A DNA stretch of 64,000 nt from CAWJFJ01 sp963800065. Its GTDB lineage: Bacteria > Actinomycetota > Acidimicrobiia > Acidimicrobiales > UBA8190. Positions 8,850 through 17,648 of the stretch are shown piece by piece (position 1 is the stretch's first letter; each line of letters opens with the position of its first letter). The position numbers and the translations under genes are program-made. A model generated the notes under the pieces. It did not search any database. It was given only the letters and a program-made list of their open reading frames with translations, and had not been told where the DNA came from. Where the stretch lies: positions 620,001 through 684,000 of the forward strand of contig CAWCZO010000003.1 in NCBI GenBank assembly GCA_963800065.1. Direction: 5' to 3'.

Positions 8850-9773
8850 TCAGTCGGCCAGCAGTTCGGGGTGCCGGGCGCGGGCCATCCGCTTCATCCC
8901 CTCTCTCCACGGCACCGTGGTCGATCCCACCAGCTCGTGCATCCGGGTGAGGTCGATGTCGACGCTGTCGATGGTGTCGGTGGTGGGGGCGAACCTCGCC
9001 GGGACCCCCGTCAGTTCCGAGAGGTAGCCGCACCACTGCTCGATGCTCGCCGCTTCGTCCCCGCCCCAGTTCACGATGGTGGCCGGGACCGAAGCCGCGC
9101 CCAGGAGGCCCGGGACCATGGCGATGATGTCGTCCTCGTGCAGGGGGTGGTAGACGCTCGGGGCGTCGACGTGGACGGGGATGTCCGATCCGTTGATCAT
9201 CATCTCGAGGTGGATGGCCGGCCACCCGCCGCCGTCTCCGTAGGGAACCGATAGCCGGGCGATGGTGGTGGGCAGCGAGAAGCGCTGGGCCGCCCACCGG
9301 GCCGTGGCCTCGGCGGCGATCTTGCTGATGCTGTAGGTCCTCAGGAAGGGCCAGACCCCGTGGTTGTCACCCAGGGGATCGGTCTCGGTGAAGACGTGGT
9401 GCCCCATCGGCTTGTAGATCCCCGTGGTCGAGCAGTGGAGGAAGGAGCGCGCCTGCTGGTGGTGCTCCATGAGCCAGGCGAGACCCCCGCTGTTGGCCTG
9501 GAGGTCGACATCCCAGTCGTTGGTCTTGGTGACGGCGAAGTTGAGGACGTAGTCGGCGTCGGCCGGCAGGGCGCCGACGTCGCCGGTGACGAGGTCGATG
9601 GCCACGCAGTGGATCCCGGCCGCCTCGAGCCGCTCCCGGGCCGTCCCGTCGCGGAAGCGGGCCGCCCCGTAGACCTCGTTGTCGGCGGCCAGGGCACGGG
9701 CCACCGGCTCGCCCACCTGGCCGGTGACGCCGGTGACCACCACCTTGGCTCCCCGTAGCGGTTCGGCTGCCAT
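8850..9773 (-). CDS. NAD(P)-dependent epimerase/dehydratase (extended SDR)
   Basis: An extended short-chain dehydrogenase/reductase of 307 residues. The nucleotide-binding motif is TGVTGQVGEPVA (about residues 14-25), and the catalytic Tyr/Lys lie in YSISKIAAE after a CSTTGIYKP strand. The C-terminal half holds a HPLHEDDI segment and a substrate domain (WGGDEAASIEQWC). Relatives act on nucleotide sugars or on carbonyl compounds in lipid or steroid degradation, and the substrate is not identifiable. The ATG at 9773 is the only start consistent with the Rossmann motif. It stands alone, with 95 bases before the next minus-strand gene's stop. Confidence 0.88.
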   Translation of the reverse strand: MAAEPLRGAKVVVTGVTGQVGEPVARALAADNEVYGAARFRDGTARERLEAAGIHCVAIDLVTGDVGALPADADYVLNFAVTKTNDWDVDLQANSGGLAWLMEHHQQARSFLHCSTTGIYKPMGHHVFTETDPLGDNHGVWPFLRTYSISKIAAEATARWAAQRFSLPTTIARLSVPYGDGGGWPAIHLEMMINGSDIPVHVDAPSVYHPLHEDDIIAMVPGLLGAASVPATIVNWGGDEAASIEQWCGYLSELTGVPARFAPTTDTIDSVDIDLTRMHELVGSTTVPWREGMKRMARARHPELLAD

Positions 9774-9868
9774 CGATCGCTCCTTCGTCCGTCGGACCGG
9801 CGTCTGCGGTCGGCGCGGCCGGGGGCGAGCCTACGGCCCCCGGTCACCCACCGGTGACAGCCGCCGGT

Positions 9869-10702
9869 TCAGCCGCGCTTCTCCACCAGGAGGCTCTGGA
9901 TCGACGTCCCCAATGGGCCGCGGACGTCCCAGAGGGCGCACTGGGCCAGCCCCACCCCCGCGGTCCCGAGTGAGGTGCGGGCGTCGAGACAGACCCACTC
10001 GCCGACGGCGGGTCGATGAACGAAGACGGAGAGGTCGGGGTTGATGAAGAGATAGCTGAGGAAGTCGAAGAGGGAGCTGACGCCGTTACCGAAGTCGCAG
10101 GCCGCCGCCACCCGCTCGAGCGGCGAGGGCTCCTGGCCGGGGACGACGGGGACGGCCAGGCGGACCCACACCGTCGAGGGTCCCCGGCGACCGAACTCGC
10201 CCACCACGAAACGCAGCTCGGCGCCGTCGGAGTGGAAGGCCGTGTAGCCGCCCACCGGTTCGGGGGAGTGGCGCCCGTCGTCGGGGCCGGGCGGGGCGTC
10301 GGGATCGCTCCCCGGAACGGGCCCGGTGGGGGTGACGTCGACGAGACCTTCGGCGGCGGCGGACCCCTCGGACAACCGACGGATCCGCAGGGCGCGGCCC
10401 CAGGCCAGATCGTGGTCGGCCGAGGAGACCCGGACCTCCACCAGCTGGACCTTCCGGCCCGGGCGCGAGACGGTGGTGGTGACGGTCAGGGGGACGACGG
10501 GAACCGGTCGGAGAAGCTCCACCGTCAGTCGGGCCACGTGCATGGGCTCGTCGGACACCACCGCCTCGACGGCCCGCCCGATCAGCGCCGCCACCGGCCC
10601 GCCGTGGAGGGCGTCGGGGGACCACGGTCCCCGGGAGAAGTCGGTGGGGACCCATTGATCGCCGTCGGGGTGGAAGAGAGCGTCCTCGATCTGCTCGGAC
10701 AT
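9869..10702 (-). CDS. Acyl-CoA thioesterase family protein (double hot-dog, TesB-like)
   Basis: A protein of 277 residues with two hot-dog halves. The N-terminal half has RGPWSPDALHGGPVAALIGRA and VARLTVELLRPVPV. The C-terminal half has TVWVRLAVPVVPG, AACDFGNGVSS, a FINPDLSVFVHR strand and WVCLDARTS, the usual TesB-like end. Such enzymes hydrolyse acyl-CoA thioesters and suit the acyl-CoA setting of this region. The ATG at 10702 matches the start of homology; the frame stays open upstream across the DUF1543 gene but has no family signal there. The DUF1543 gene lies just upstream on the same strand (18 bases), so the two may share a transcript. Confidence 0.85.
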   Translation of the reverse strand: MSEQIEDALFHPDGDQWVPTDFSRGPWSPDALHGGPVAALIGRAVEAVVSDEPMHVARLTVELLRPVPVVPLTVTTTVSRPGRKVQLVEVRVSSADHDLAWGRALRIRRLSEGSAAAEGLVDVTPTGPVPGSDPDAPPGPDDGRHSPEPVGGYTAFHSDGAELRFVVGEFGRRGPSTVWVRLAVPVVPGQEPSPLERVAAACDFGNGVSSLFDFLSYLFINPDLSVFVHRPAVGEWVCLDARTSLGTAGVGLAQCALWDVRGPLGTSIQSLLVEKRG

Positions 10703-10719
10703 CTGCGGGTGTCGGTCGT

Positions 10720-11031
10720 TCAGAGAGCGTCGTCGGACGGGGTGGGCTCGTAGGTGGAGTCGGGCTGACGGGCGCTGGCCCGTCCGGTGTGGGTGAGGGC
10801 CACCTCGTAGCCGTCGACGGCGTCGAGCTCCTGGACCATGTCGACATGGGGCTTGGGGTCGGAGCCCGTCCATTTGGTCCGCGCCGCCCGTCGCGCGGCG
10901 CGGGGATCCGTCGTCACGACGAAGACCACCTCGTGGTCCTCGCCCAGGCGCCCGGGTGCGGGATCCCCCCCGAGATAGACGGCGTAGAGCCGGGGGAGCG
11001 CACCGTCGGGGTGCTCGGTTTCGGCCAACAT
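10720..11031 (-). CDS. DUF1543 family protein
   Basis: A small protein of 103 residues with the DUF1543 pattern: LYAVYLGGDPAPG, EDHEVVFVVTTDPRAA, then KWTG...KPHVDMVQELDAVDGYEV. The function of the family is unknown. It is short, soluble and has no signal peptide. The C-terminal 25 residues (HTGRASARQPDSTYEPTPSDDAL) are polar and probably disordered. It precedes the thioesterase on the same strand and diverges from the acetyltransferase at 11070, with 38 bases between starts. Confidence 0.75.
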   Translation of the reverse strand: MLAETEHPDGALPRLYAVYLGGDPAPGRLGEDHEVVFVVTTDPRAARRAARTKWTGSDPKPHVDMVQELDAVDGYEVALTHTGRASARQPDSTYEPTPSDDAL

Positions 11032-11069
11032 CGCCTCCTTGTCGGGTCTCCCGACCGTACTGTCGGGGC

Positions 11070-11621
11070 GTGGACGTCGTCATCCGGCCGGCTCTGGCCC
11101 ACGAGATCGCCGTTCTCGGCGACGTCGAGCGCGACGGTGATCGGCGCTACGCCGGCTACGACGGCGTCCCGGTCGGGTTCGACGACACCGTGGCCCCGTC
11201 GCTCTTGGAGGAAGCCCGCCACGACGGTCGGCTCTGGGTGGCGTGTCCGGCGCCGGGCGCCGGGACGGGGCCGGCGTCTGACGATGGCGCCCTCATCGGC
11301 TTCGCCGTGGCCGAGGTGGTCGACGGCCAGGCCCACCTGGCGCAGCTGTCGGTCCGGCTCGCCTTCCAGGGCGGCGGCGTCGGCCGGCGGCTGGTCCGGA
11401 CCGTCTGCCGGTGGGCCCGGGACCGGGGGATGGAGGCGGTGACCTTGTGCACCTTCTCGGACGTGGAATGGAACCGGCCCTTCTACGAGGATCTGGGTTT
11501 CGTCGTTCTCCCCGAAGGGCGATGGACGCCGGGGTTGCGCGCCGTCTTCGAGGGCGACGGCGCCCTCGGCCTCGACCTGGGCCGCCGGGTCGTCATGCGT
11601 CTCGCCCTCTCCCCCGGATAG
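11070..11621 (+). CDS. GNAT family N-acetyltransferase
   Basis: An acetyltransferase of 183 residues with the GNAT core. There is an N-terminal IRPALAHEIAVLGDVE strand/helix, a central GFAVAEVVDGQAHLAQLSVRLAFQGGGVGRRLV that provides the acetyl-CoA pyrophosphate loop (QGGGVGRRL), and a C-terminal FSDVEWNRPFYEDLGFVVL. The EWN-x-PFYEDLGF end is typical of small-molecule amine acetyltransferases. The GTG at 11070 (VDVVIRP) is the best start; upstream in-frame sequence is Arg-rich antisense noise. The acceptor substrate is unknown. Confidence 0.82.
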   Translation: MDVVIRPALAHEIAVLGDVERDGDRRYAGYDGVPVGFDDTVAPSLLEEARHDGRLWVACPAPGAGTGPASDDGALIGFAVAEVVDGQAHLAQLSVRLAFQGGGVGRRLVRTVCRWARDRGMEAVTLCTFSDVEWNRPFYEDLGFVVLPEGRWTPGLRAVFEGDGALGLDLGRRVVMRLALSPG

Positions 11622-11718
11622 GTCGCGGACCGGCGGTCACCGGCCCCACCCGGTCTCCCGCGGCGTCGGCCTCACAGCTACCCTGTCGCCGCGGGCCACG
11701 GCGGTCACGCGGGCGCCG

Positions 11719-14085
11719 ATGACGACGGGGGGTGGTCCGGTGGTGAATTTCCCGGTCAGGAGCTCGATGACGAGGTGGCTGGTGGGCGCCCTGGCCACCG
11801 TCACGGTGGCGGCCACGGCGTTGGTGGCGGCGGCACCGGGAACGGCCGGGGCCTCGATGGCTCTCACGTCGTTCCGGGGCCACGGATCGATCGACGAGGC
11901 CTACGTCGTCGGCGCGCCGCCGCGGACACGGCTGACCGTGGTCGACGGGGCGGGCGCCAAGGTGGGGTCCGGAGTGGTCGACAGGCTGGGCAGCCTCATC
12001 GTCCGCAACCTGACCCCGGGGTCGGGATTCCGCTTCGAGGAGGGGACGGGGACGAACCGACGCGCCACCCCGAGCTTCTCGGTCCTCTCCACCACCGACT
12101 CGACGCCGCCGGCGTCGTTCTACTCGTCGCAGCACCTCCACGCCGGTCTCAATTACGTGAAGATGCGCGACGGGATCCTGATCGCCACCACCGTCCGGTT
12201 GCCACCGGGGAAGACCCTGGCCGACGGTCCCTTCCCCACCGTGATCGAGTACTCCGGATACGGCACGGCCGCGCCCCACAGCCTGATCAACGCCGAGGAG
12301 GGGAAGGCCCCGTCGGACGACCCCCTTCTCCCCGACACCTCCACCGTCGTCGGCTCCCTCCTGGCCCCGCTCCTGGGCTTCGTGGCCGTCAGCGTCCAGA
12401 TGCGGGGGACGGGATGCTCGGGCGGGGCCTTCGACCTCTTCGGTTATCCGTCCGACTACGACGGTTACGACATCGTCCAGACCGTCGGGGCCCAGCCGTG
12501 GGTGCTCCACCACAAGGTCGGTATGGTGGGGATCTCCTACTCCGGTCTCTCCCAATTCCCGGTGGCGGGGACGGACCCCCCCGACCTGGCCGCCATCGCC
12601 CCGCTGAGCCCGACCGACGACCTCTTCTCCACCGGCTACCCGGGCGGGATCTACAACGACGGGTTCGCCAAGAGCTGGATCGCCCAGCGGATCTCCGACG
12701 CCGAACCGGCGCCCCAGGGGGGCCAGCCGTGGGCCCGGGCCGAGATCGCCGCCGGTGACAAGACCTGCCTGGCCAATCAGCGCCTCCATCTCCAGGCCGA
12801 GGGACTCGAATCACTGGTCGGCCCCGGACTGGCCCGGACCCCGTCGCTGTTCGACCGACGGTCGCCGGCCGACTGGGCCACCCACGTCAAGGTGCCCGTC
12901 TTCCTGGTCGGCTCGCTCCAGGACGAGGAGGTGGGGCCGCAGTGGCCGGCGTTGATCACCGCCCTGAAGGGTGACAAGAACGTCTACGTGACCATGGACA
13001 ACGGGACCCACACCGACTCGCTCGGGCCCGACACCATCTCGCGGTGGCTCGAATTCCTGGACATCTACGTGGCCCGGGAGGTGCCGAAAGCGTCGCCCAC
13101 GCTGGGGCCGCTGGCATCGGCCCTCTACGCCAGTCTCACCGGGGGAGCGCCGGCCATGTCCGTCCCCGCCGTCCGCTTCACCACCGAACCTTCCCTGTCG
13201 GCCGCCGAGAAGGCGTTCGCGGCGGCCGATCCCCGGGTCCGCGTCCTGTTCGACAACGGTGGCGGCACCCTCGGGCCCGGAGCCCTCCAGCCGACGTTCT
13301 CGGCCGGATTCTCGAGCTGGCCTCCCGACGGGACCGTCATCCACTACAGCCTCGGCCCCGACGGATCGCTCTCGACGACGGCGCCGCGCCGTTCCTCGAC
13401 GGCGTCGTTCCGGCCCAATCCGGCGGTCCGGCCGGCGGACGACCTCTCATCGTCGGCCAACGCCTGGGCTGCCCAACCGCCGTACCACTGGACGACCGTC
13501 CCGGCCGCCAACGGGATCGCCTTCCAGACCCCGGCCTTCACCAGGGCCACGACCATCGTCGGCCCCGCCAGCCTCGACCTGATGCTGAAATCGACGGCCA
13601 AGGTCACCGACCTGCAGGTGACGGTGACCGAGGTCCGGCCCGGGGAGACCGAGGAGGAGTACATCACCTCGGGATTCCTCCGGAGCTCCAACCGGACCTT
13701 GACAGCGGCGTCGACCGCCCTCGACCCCGTCCCCACCTACCTGGCATCGGAGAGGAAGAACCTCCCGCCCGGTCGCTTCACCCTGGTCCGGATCCCGGTC
13801 GATCCAATCGCCCACGCCTTCCGGGCCGGGACCAGTCTGCGGATCGTCATCTCGGCGCCCGGCGGTGACCGCCCGTCGTGGACCTTCGAGACGCCGGCGA
13901 CCCACGGTGACGTCGTCGACACGGTGGCTCTGGGCGGGACGGCGGGATCGACGTTGGTCGTCAACGAGGTGGGTGGCGTCGTCCCCACCGCCACCATCCC
14001 GGCCTGCGGGGCCCTGCGGGGCGAGCCGTGCCGGGCGTACGTCCCGGAGGGGAACCAGCTGCCGGCCGAGAAGGCCACCGGGTAG
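11719..14085 (+). CDS. Exported CocE/NonD (X-Pro dipeptidyl-peptidase-like) hydrolase
   Basis: A large exported serine hydrolase of up to 788 residues. A signal sequence covers TRWLVGALATVTVAATALVAAAPGTAGA. The S15/CocE domain has YVKMRDGILIATTVRLP, then FPTVIEYSGYG, and the nucleophile elbow GISYSG (Ser273). Asp and His residues are in the expected later segments (VFLVGSLQDEEVGPQ and DNGTHTD). The C-terminal jelly-roll domain (GPASLDLMLKSTAKVTDLQVTVTEV onward) is the X-Pro C-terminal non-catalytic domain. Relatives cleave Xaa-Pro peptides or small esters and amides. Three starts are possible: ATG 11719, GTG 11743 with a G-rich site upstream, and ATG 11767 after AGGAG, which gives a compact 29-residue signal peptide and may be the true one. 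Confidence 0.9.
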   Translation: MTTGGGPVVNFPVRSSMTRWLVGALATVTVAATALVAAAPGTAGASMALTSFRGHGSIDEAYVVGAPPRTRLTVVDGAGAKVGSGVVDRLGSLIVRNLTPGSGFRFEEGTGTNRRATPSFSVLSTTDSTPPASFYSSQHLHAGLNYVKMRDGILIATTVRLPPGKTLADGPFPTVIEYSGYGTAAPHSLINAEEGKAPSDDPLLPDTSTVVGSLLAPLLGFVAVSVQMRGTGCSGGAFDLFGYPSDYDGYDIVQTVGAQPWVLHHKVGMVGISYSGLSQFPVAGTDPPDLAAIAPLSPTDDLFSTGYPGGIYNDGFAKSWIAQRISDAEPAPQGGQPWARAEIAAGDKTCLANQRLHLQAEGLESLVGPGLARTPSLFDRRSPADWATHVKVPVFLVGSLQDEEVGPQWPALITALKGDKNVYVTMDNGTHTDSLGPDTISRWLEFLDIYVAREVPKASPTLGPLASALYASLTGGAPAMSVPAVRFTTEPSLSAAEKAFAAADPRVRVLFDNGGGTLGPGALQPTFSAGFSSWPPDGTVIHYSLGPDGSLSTTAPRRSSTASFRPNPAVRPADDLSSSANAWAAQPPYHWTTVPAANGIAFQTPAFTRATTIVGPASLDLMLKSTAKVTDLQVTVTEVRPGETEEEYITSGFLRSSNRTLTAASTALDPVPTYLASERKNLPPGRFTLVRIPVDPIAHAFRAGTSLRIVISAPGGDRPSWTFETPATHGDVVDTVALGGTAGSTLVVNEVGGVVPTATIPACGALRGEPCRAYVPEGNQLPAEKATG

Positions 14086-14224
14086 GGCGCCGCCCGCCGT
14101 TGGTGGCCCGGCGGCGGCGCCCATAAGATGACGTCCTGATCTGACGGCCAGTCAGATATGACCCGGTGCGATCCGGTCCGGAAGGGTCGGGGACGGGGTG
14201 GCCGATGCGTGGAGGCTCCCAACC

Positions 14225-15406
14225 ATGGACTTCGAGTTCTCGCCCGAGCAGCTGGCCTTCGTGGAGGAGGTCGAGAGGTTCCTCGACGAGCACGACGATC
14301 CCGAGGTCTTCGACGTCACCCGGGAAAACATGGCCCAGATCGTCGACACCCCGGCCCGCCGGTCCTTCATGGCGGAGCTGGGCGAGCAGGGGTGGCTGGG
14401 GATCACCTGGCCCAAGGAGTACGGGGGCCAGGAGGGTGACGGCGTCTACGAGCACCTCCTGAACGAGGCCCTGGCCCGTCGGGGCGGCCCCCAGATCGGC
14501 AAGGGCGTGGGGATCGTGGGGAAGACGATCATCCGTCACGGAAGCGAGAGGCTGAAGCAGGAATTCCTCCCCAAGATCCTGCGCAACGAGGTCGAGTTCG
14601 CCGTCGGCTACTCGGAGCCCAACGCCGGCTCCGACGCGGCGTCGATGCAGCTGAAGGCCACCCGTGACGGCGACGGTTGGCGGCTCAACGGACAGAAGAC
14701 GTGGACCACCTCGGCCCATTTCGCCGAGTGGTACTGGGTGGGCGCGCGGACCGACCCCGAGGCGCCCAAGCATGCCGGGATCACCCTCTTCCTCGTCCCC
14801 CTCGACGATCCCGGGATCACCGTCAAGGCCATCTGGACGATGGGCGACGAACGGACCAACGAGGTCTATCTCGACGACGTCTGGGTGTCGGACGACTACG
14901 TCGTGGGCGAGCTCCACCACGGATTCCAGTACATCTCCGAGGCGCTCGACCTGGAGCGCTTCACCATGTTCACCTTCTCCCCCATCGCCCAGCGGCTCGA
15001 TGTCCTGTGCGACTACGTGGCCCACGCCCGGCGCGACGGGTCGCCCCTGCGCGACGACCCCGTCGTCCGTCAGCGGATCGCTCAGCTGGCCACGCAGGCC
15101 GAGGTGGCCAGGGTCCTCGGTCTGGCCTTCGTCCACAAGTCGTCCAAGGGCGGCGCCGCCCCCACGGCCGAAGCGTCGGCCTACAAGCTGTACGCCACCG
15201 AGCTCTCCAAACGACTGGCCAGCGCCGCGATGGACATCGGCGGCCCCGGCGCCCAGTTGCGGGTGAAGACGGCGGATGCCCCCATGGAGGGCCGGTCCGA
15301 GTCGACCTACCGCTACACCGTGATCGACACCATCGGTGGCGGGGCGTCGGAGATCCAGAAGAACATCATCGCCCGCCGCAAGCTCGGGCTCCCGAAGAAC
15401 TTCTGA
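14225..15406 (+). CDS. Acyl-CoA dehydrogenase (first of operon)
   Basis: An acyl-CoA dehydrogenase of 393 residues, the first gene of a tightly coupled five-gene operon. Hallmarks are VGYSEPNAGSDAASMQLKATRDGDGWRLNGQKTWTT in the middle domain and STYRYTVIDTIGGGASEIQKNIIARRKLGLP at the C-terminus. The FAD-contact motif here is GGGASEIQ rather than the commoner EGTSEI. The ATG at 14225 is preceded by GGAGG at 14211-14215; an in-frame GTG at 14198 is weaker. It ends in TGATG, overlapping the next gene's ATG. A second acyl-CoA dehydrogenase at 17649 closes the operon, so a heteromeric enzyme of the kind known from actinobacterial steroid and side-chain degradation is possible (inference). Confidence 0.93.
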   Translation: MDFEFSPEQLAFVEEVERFLDEHDDPEVFDVTRENMAQIVDTPARRSFMAELGEQGWLGITWPKEYGGQEGDGVYEHLLNEALARRGGPQIGKGVGIVGKTIIRHGSERLKQEFLPKILRNEVEFAVGYSEPNAGSDAASMQLKATRDGDGWRLNGQKTWTTSAHFAEWYWVGARTDPEAPKHAGITLFLVPLDDPGITVKAIWTMGDERTNEVYLDDVWVSDDYVVGELHHGFQYISEALDLERFTMFTFSPIAQRLDVLCDYVAHARRDGSPLRDDPVVRQRIAQLATQAEVARVLGLAFVHKSSKGGAAPTAEASAYKLYATELSKRLASAAMDIGGPGAQLRVKTADAPMEGRSESTYRYTVIDTIGGGASEIQKNIIARRKLGLPKNF

Positions 15407-16590
15407 TGCCCTCCCCGCCGGCGACCCCCTCCGGCCCCCTCGCCGGGGTGACCGTTCTCGACCTGTCCACCGTCGGCCCCGCCGCCCGCGCCACGCGGCT
15501 CCTGGCCGACTACGGCGCCTCCGTGGTGAAAGTCGGGGCCGTCCCCGGTCGCGGACCGGCTGCGGTGAGGCCGCCGTTCTTCGCCTACAGCGCGCAGCGG
15601 GGGATGCGCCGGGTCCACCTCGACGTCCGCCATCCCGATGGGCTGGCGGCCTTCCTGGCCCTGGCCGCCGGTGCCGACGTCGTGGTCGAGAGCTTCCGCC
15701 CCGGCGTCGTCGACCGTCTCGGGATCGGCTACGAGGACCTCCGCGCCGTGAACGACGGCATCATCTACTGCTCGACCTCCGGTTACGGTCAGGGCGGGCC
15801 CCGGTCCGCTTGGGCCGGTCATGATCTCGACTATCTGGCCGTCTCCGGCTACCTGGCCACCAGCGGTCCCGGCCCCGACGGGGGACCACCGGTCCCCGGC
15901 GCCACCATCGCCGACGCGGCGGCGGGGGGGATGCAGGCGGCACTGGCCATCGCGGCGGCGCTGTTCTCCCGTCAGCTCACCGGTGCGGGCACCTTCCTCG
16001 ACGTGTCGGTGGCCGACGGGGCCCTCTGGCTCATGTCCCTGGCCGTCGACGAGCACCTGGCCACGGGGACCGAACCGGGCCCCGGGCACGATGTCTTGAC
16101 GGGGCGCTACGCCTGTTACGACACCTACCGGGCGGCCGACGGGCGGTGGCTGGCGGTGGCGGCCATCGAGGCCAAGTTCTTCGCCAACCTCTGCCGGGCC
16201 CTCGGCTGTGAGCAGTGGGCCGACCGTCAGTACGACGACGACGTCCAGGACGAGATCCGGGCCGCCTTGGGGGCCGCCTTCGCCCGGTCCGACCGCGACA
16301 CGTGGGTGGACAGACTCTCGGGCGCCGACACCTGCGTGGCCCCGGTCCAGGCGGTGTCGGAGATCGCCGACGATCCCCAATTCGCCGCCCGCGGGGCCGT
16401 GGTGACGGCCGAGGACACCGACGGCCGCTCCTTCCGCCAGCTGGGGGCCCTCCTGGCCGGAATGCCCCCGGTGTCGGGGCCGGTCCTCGTCCGCGACGCT
16501 TCCGTCACCGACACCGACGAGCTCCTCGAGACGGCCGGTGTCGACCGGCAGCGGATCGTCGATCTCCGCCGGGAGGGGGTGGTGGCGTGA
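15406..16590 (+). CDS. CaiB/BaiF family CoA-transferase
   Basis: A class III CoA-transferase of 394 residues. Family features are GPLAGVTVLDLSTVGPAARATRLLADYGASVVKV at the N-terminus, LDVRHPDGLAAFLALAAGADVVVESFRPGVVDRLGIGYEDL, and TSGYGQGGP. The C-terminal lid region includes CYDTYRAADGRWLAVAAIEAKF. These enzymes move CoA between carboxylic acids through an aspartyl-CoA intermediate, or activate a bile-acid-like or methyl-branched acid. The substrate is unknown. The ATG overlaps the previous gene's stop by one base (TGATG), and the stop overlaps the next gene (GTGA), indicating translational coupling. Confidence 0.92.
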   Translation: MPSPPATPSGPLAGVTVLDLSTVGPAARATRLLADYGASVVKVGAVPGRGPAAVRPPFFAYSAQRGMRRVHLDVRHPDGLAAFLALAAGADVVVESFRPGVVDRLGIGYEDLRAVNDGIIYCSTSGYGQGGPRSAWAGHDLDYLAVSGYLATSGPGPDGGPPVPGATIADAAAGGMQAALAIAAALFSRQLTGAGTFLDVSVADGALWLMSLAVDEHLATGTEPGPGHDVLTGRYACYDTYRAADGRWLAVAAIEAKFFANLCRALGCEQWADRQYDDDVQDEIRAALGAAFARSDRDTWVDRLSGADTCVAPVQAVSEIADDPQFAARGAVVTAEDTDGRSFRQLGALLAGMPPVSGPVLVRDASVTDTDELLETAGVDRQRIVDLRREGVVA

Positions 16591-17129
16591 CGACCGCCGC
16601 CACCGTGGCCGAGGTCCGGGCCCTCATCGGTGTCCCCCAGTACGAGGAGTCCGGTGAGTTCCCGGTGGAGCGCGGCTACATCTGGACGACCTGCGCGTCG
16701 GTCGAGAACGGGAACCCCCTCTTCTGGGACGACGCCGTCGCCCAGGCGATCACCGGCGGGCTCATCGCGCCGCCCACGATGTTGTCCGTCTGGTTCCGGC
16801 CCCATCACTGGGCCCCCGGCCGCCAGGCCCCCCATCTGCCCCTCCAGATCCACTTCGACCTGAAGGAGCGTCTCGGTCTCCCCGAAGCGGTGATGAGCGA
16901 CAACACCATCGTCTTCCACGAGCCGGTCCGGCCGGGCGACGTCCTGACCACGCGCCAGGTCCTGCGCTCGGTCTCCGACGAGAAGACGACCAAGCTGGGG
17001 ACGGGGAGGTTCTGGATCATCGACGTCGAGTACACCAACCAGGCCGGCGTCCTCGTCGGTGTCGAGTCCTACACCGGCTTCGGATACCGGCGCCCCGCCC
17101 CCGGCGCCGAGAAAGCGACGTTGCCGTGA
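16587..17129 (+). CDS. MaoC-like N-terminal (FAS1-like dehydratase) domain protein
   Basis: A single hot-dog domain of 180 residues that matches the N-terminal, usually non-catalytic half of MaoC-type enoyl-CoA hydratases: VERGYIWTTCASVENGNPLFWDDAVA, LIAPPTMLSVWFRP, and FHEPVRPGDVLTTRQVLRSVSDEKTTKLGTGRFWIIDVEY. The following gene supplies the catalytic-type half, so the two probably form a heteromer, as known for two-subunit hydratases of actinobacterial sterol side-chain degradation. The GTG start overlaps the CoA-transferase stop (GTGA, 16587-16590), and its own stop overlaps the next start in the same way. Confidence 0.85.
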   Translation: MTTAATVAEVRALIGVPQYEESGEFPVERGYIWTTCASVENGNPLFWDDAVAQAITGGLIAPPTMLSVWFRPHHWAPGRQAPHLPLQIHFDLKERLGLPEAVMSDNTIVFHEPVRPGDVLTTRQVLRSVSDEKTTKLGTGRFWIIDVEYTNQAGVLVGVESYTGFGYRRPAPGAEKATLP

Positions 17130-17617
17130 GCCCCGACAGCACCACCCCGGTCCTCCTGCTCGGCGAGGTGGCCGGAGGTGACCGTCTCCCCGAGCTCGCC
17201 TACGACGTCACCGCCACCACCGTCGTCCTGGGCGCGCTGGCCAGTCGCGACTGGCGCCCCATGCACCACGACAAGGACTTCGCCGTCGACCGCAACGGGA
17301 CCCGGGACATCTTCTTGAACACCCCCAACCAGGCGGCCTGGTTCGAGCGCTTCCTGACCGACTGGACCGGACCCCACGGGCGGCTGGGGCGGATGAAGTT
17401 CCGGATGCTCGGATCGGTCTTCCCCGGAGACACGATGGTCCTCTCCGGCGTGGTCGACGAGGTGACGGTGGACGATCTCGGCTGCGGTTGGGTGGGGGTC
17501 GACGTGACCTTGTCGGTGGGTGGCGACGTGAAGACGACCTGCGATGCCCGGGTGGCCATCCCCGTCGACGCCGACGACAACCCCTGGAGCCGTACCGGCG
17601 CGCGGTGGCAACCGTGA
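17126..17617 (+). CDS. MaoC family (R)-specific hydratase, catalytic-type half
   Basis: A hot-dog protein of 163 residues carrying the hydratase motif SRDWRPMHHDKDFA, where the Asp and first His match the catalytic pair of the (R)-hydratase motif D-x-N-P-x-H-x-D. It goes on with FLNTPNQAAWFERFLTDWTGP and a C-terminal strand set ending in ARVAIP. With the partner at 16587 it should hydrate a 2-enoyl-CoA to a 3-hydroxyacyl-CoA. The GTG start overlaps the upstream stop by GTGA, and it is followed after 31 bases by the second acyl-CoA dehydrogenase. Confidence 0.87.
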   Translation: MSPDSTTPVLLLGEVAGGDRLPELAYDVTATTVVLGALASRDWRPMHHDKDFAVDRNGTRDIFLNTPNQAAWFERFLTDWTGPHGRLGRMKFRMLGSVFPGDTMVLSGVVDEVTVDDLGCGWVGVDVTLSVGGDVKTTCDARVAIPVDADDNPWSRTGARWQP

Positions 17618-17648
17618 CGGCGGCCATCGTGAGAGGGAGGAGCTGACG

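Noticed and set aside
11593..12789. Minus-strand frame of nearly 400 codons opposite the CocE-type hydrolase
   Set aside because: Arg/Gly/His-rich antisense translation; the plus strand has signal peptide, triad and C-terminal domain of a known family.
13961..15136. Minus-strand frame of about 390 codons opposite the operon's first acyl-CoA dehydrogenase
   Set aside because: Antisense of a convincing dehydrogenase; no motifs of its own.
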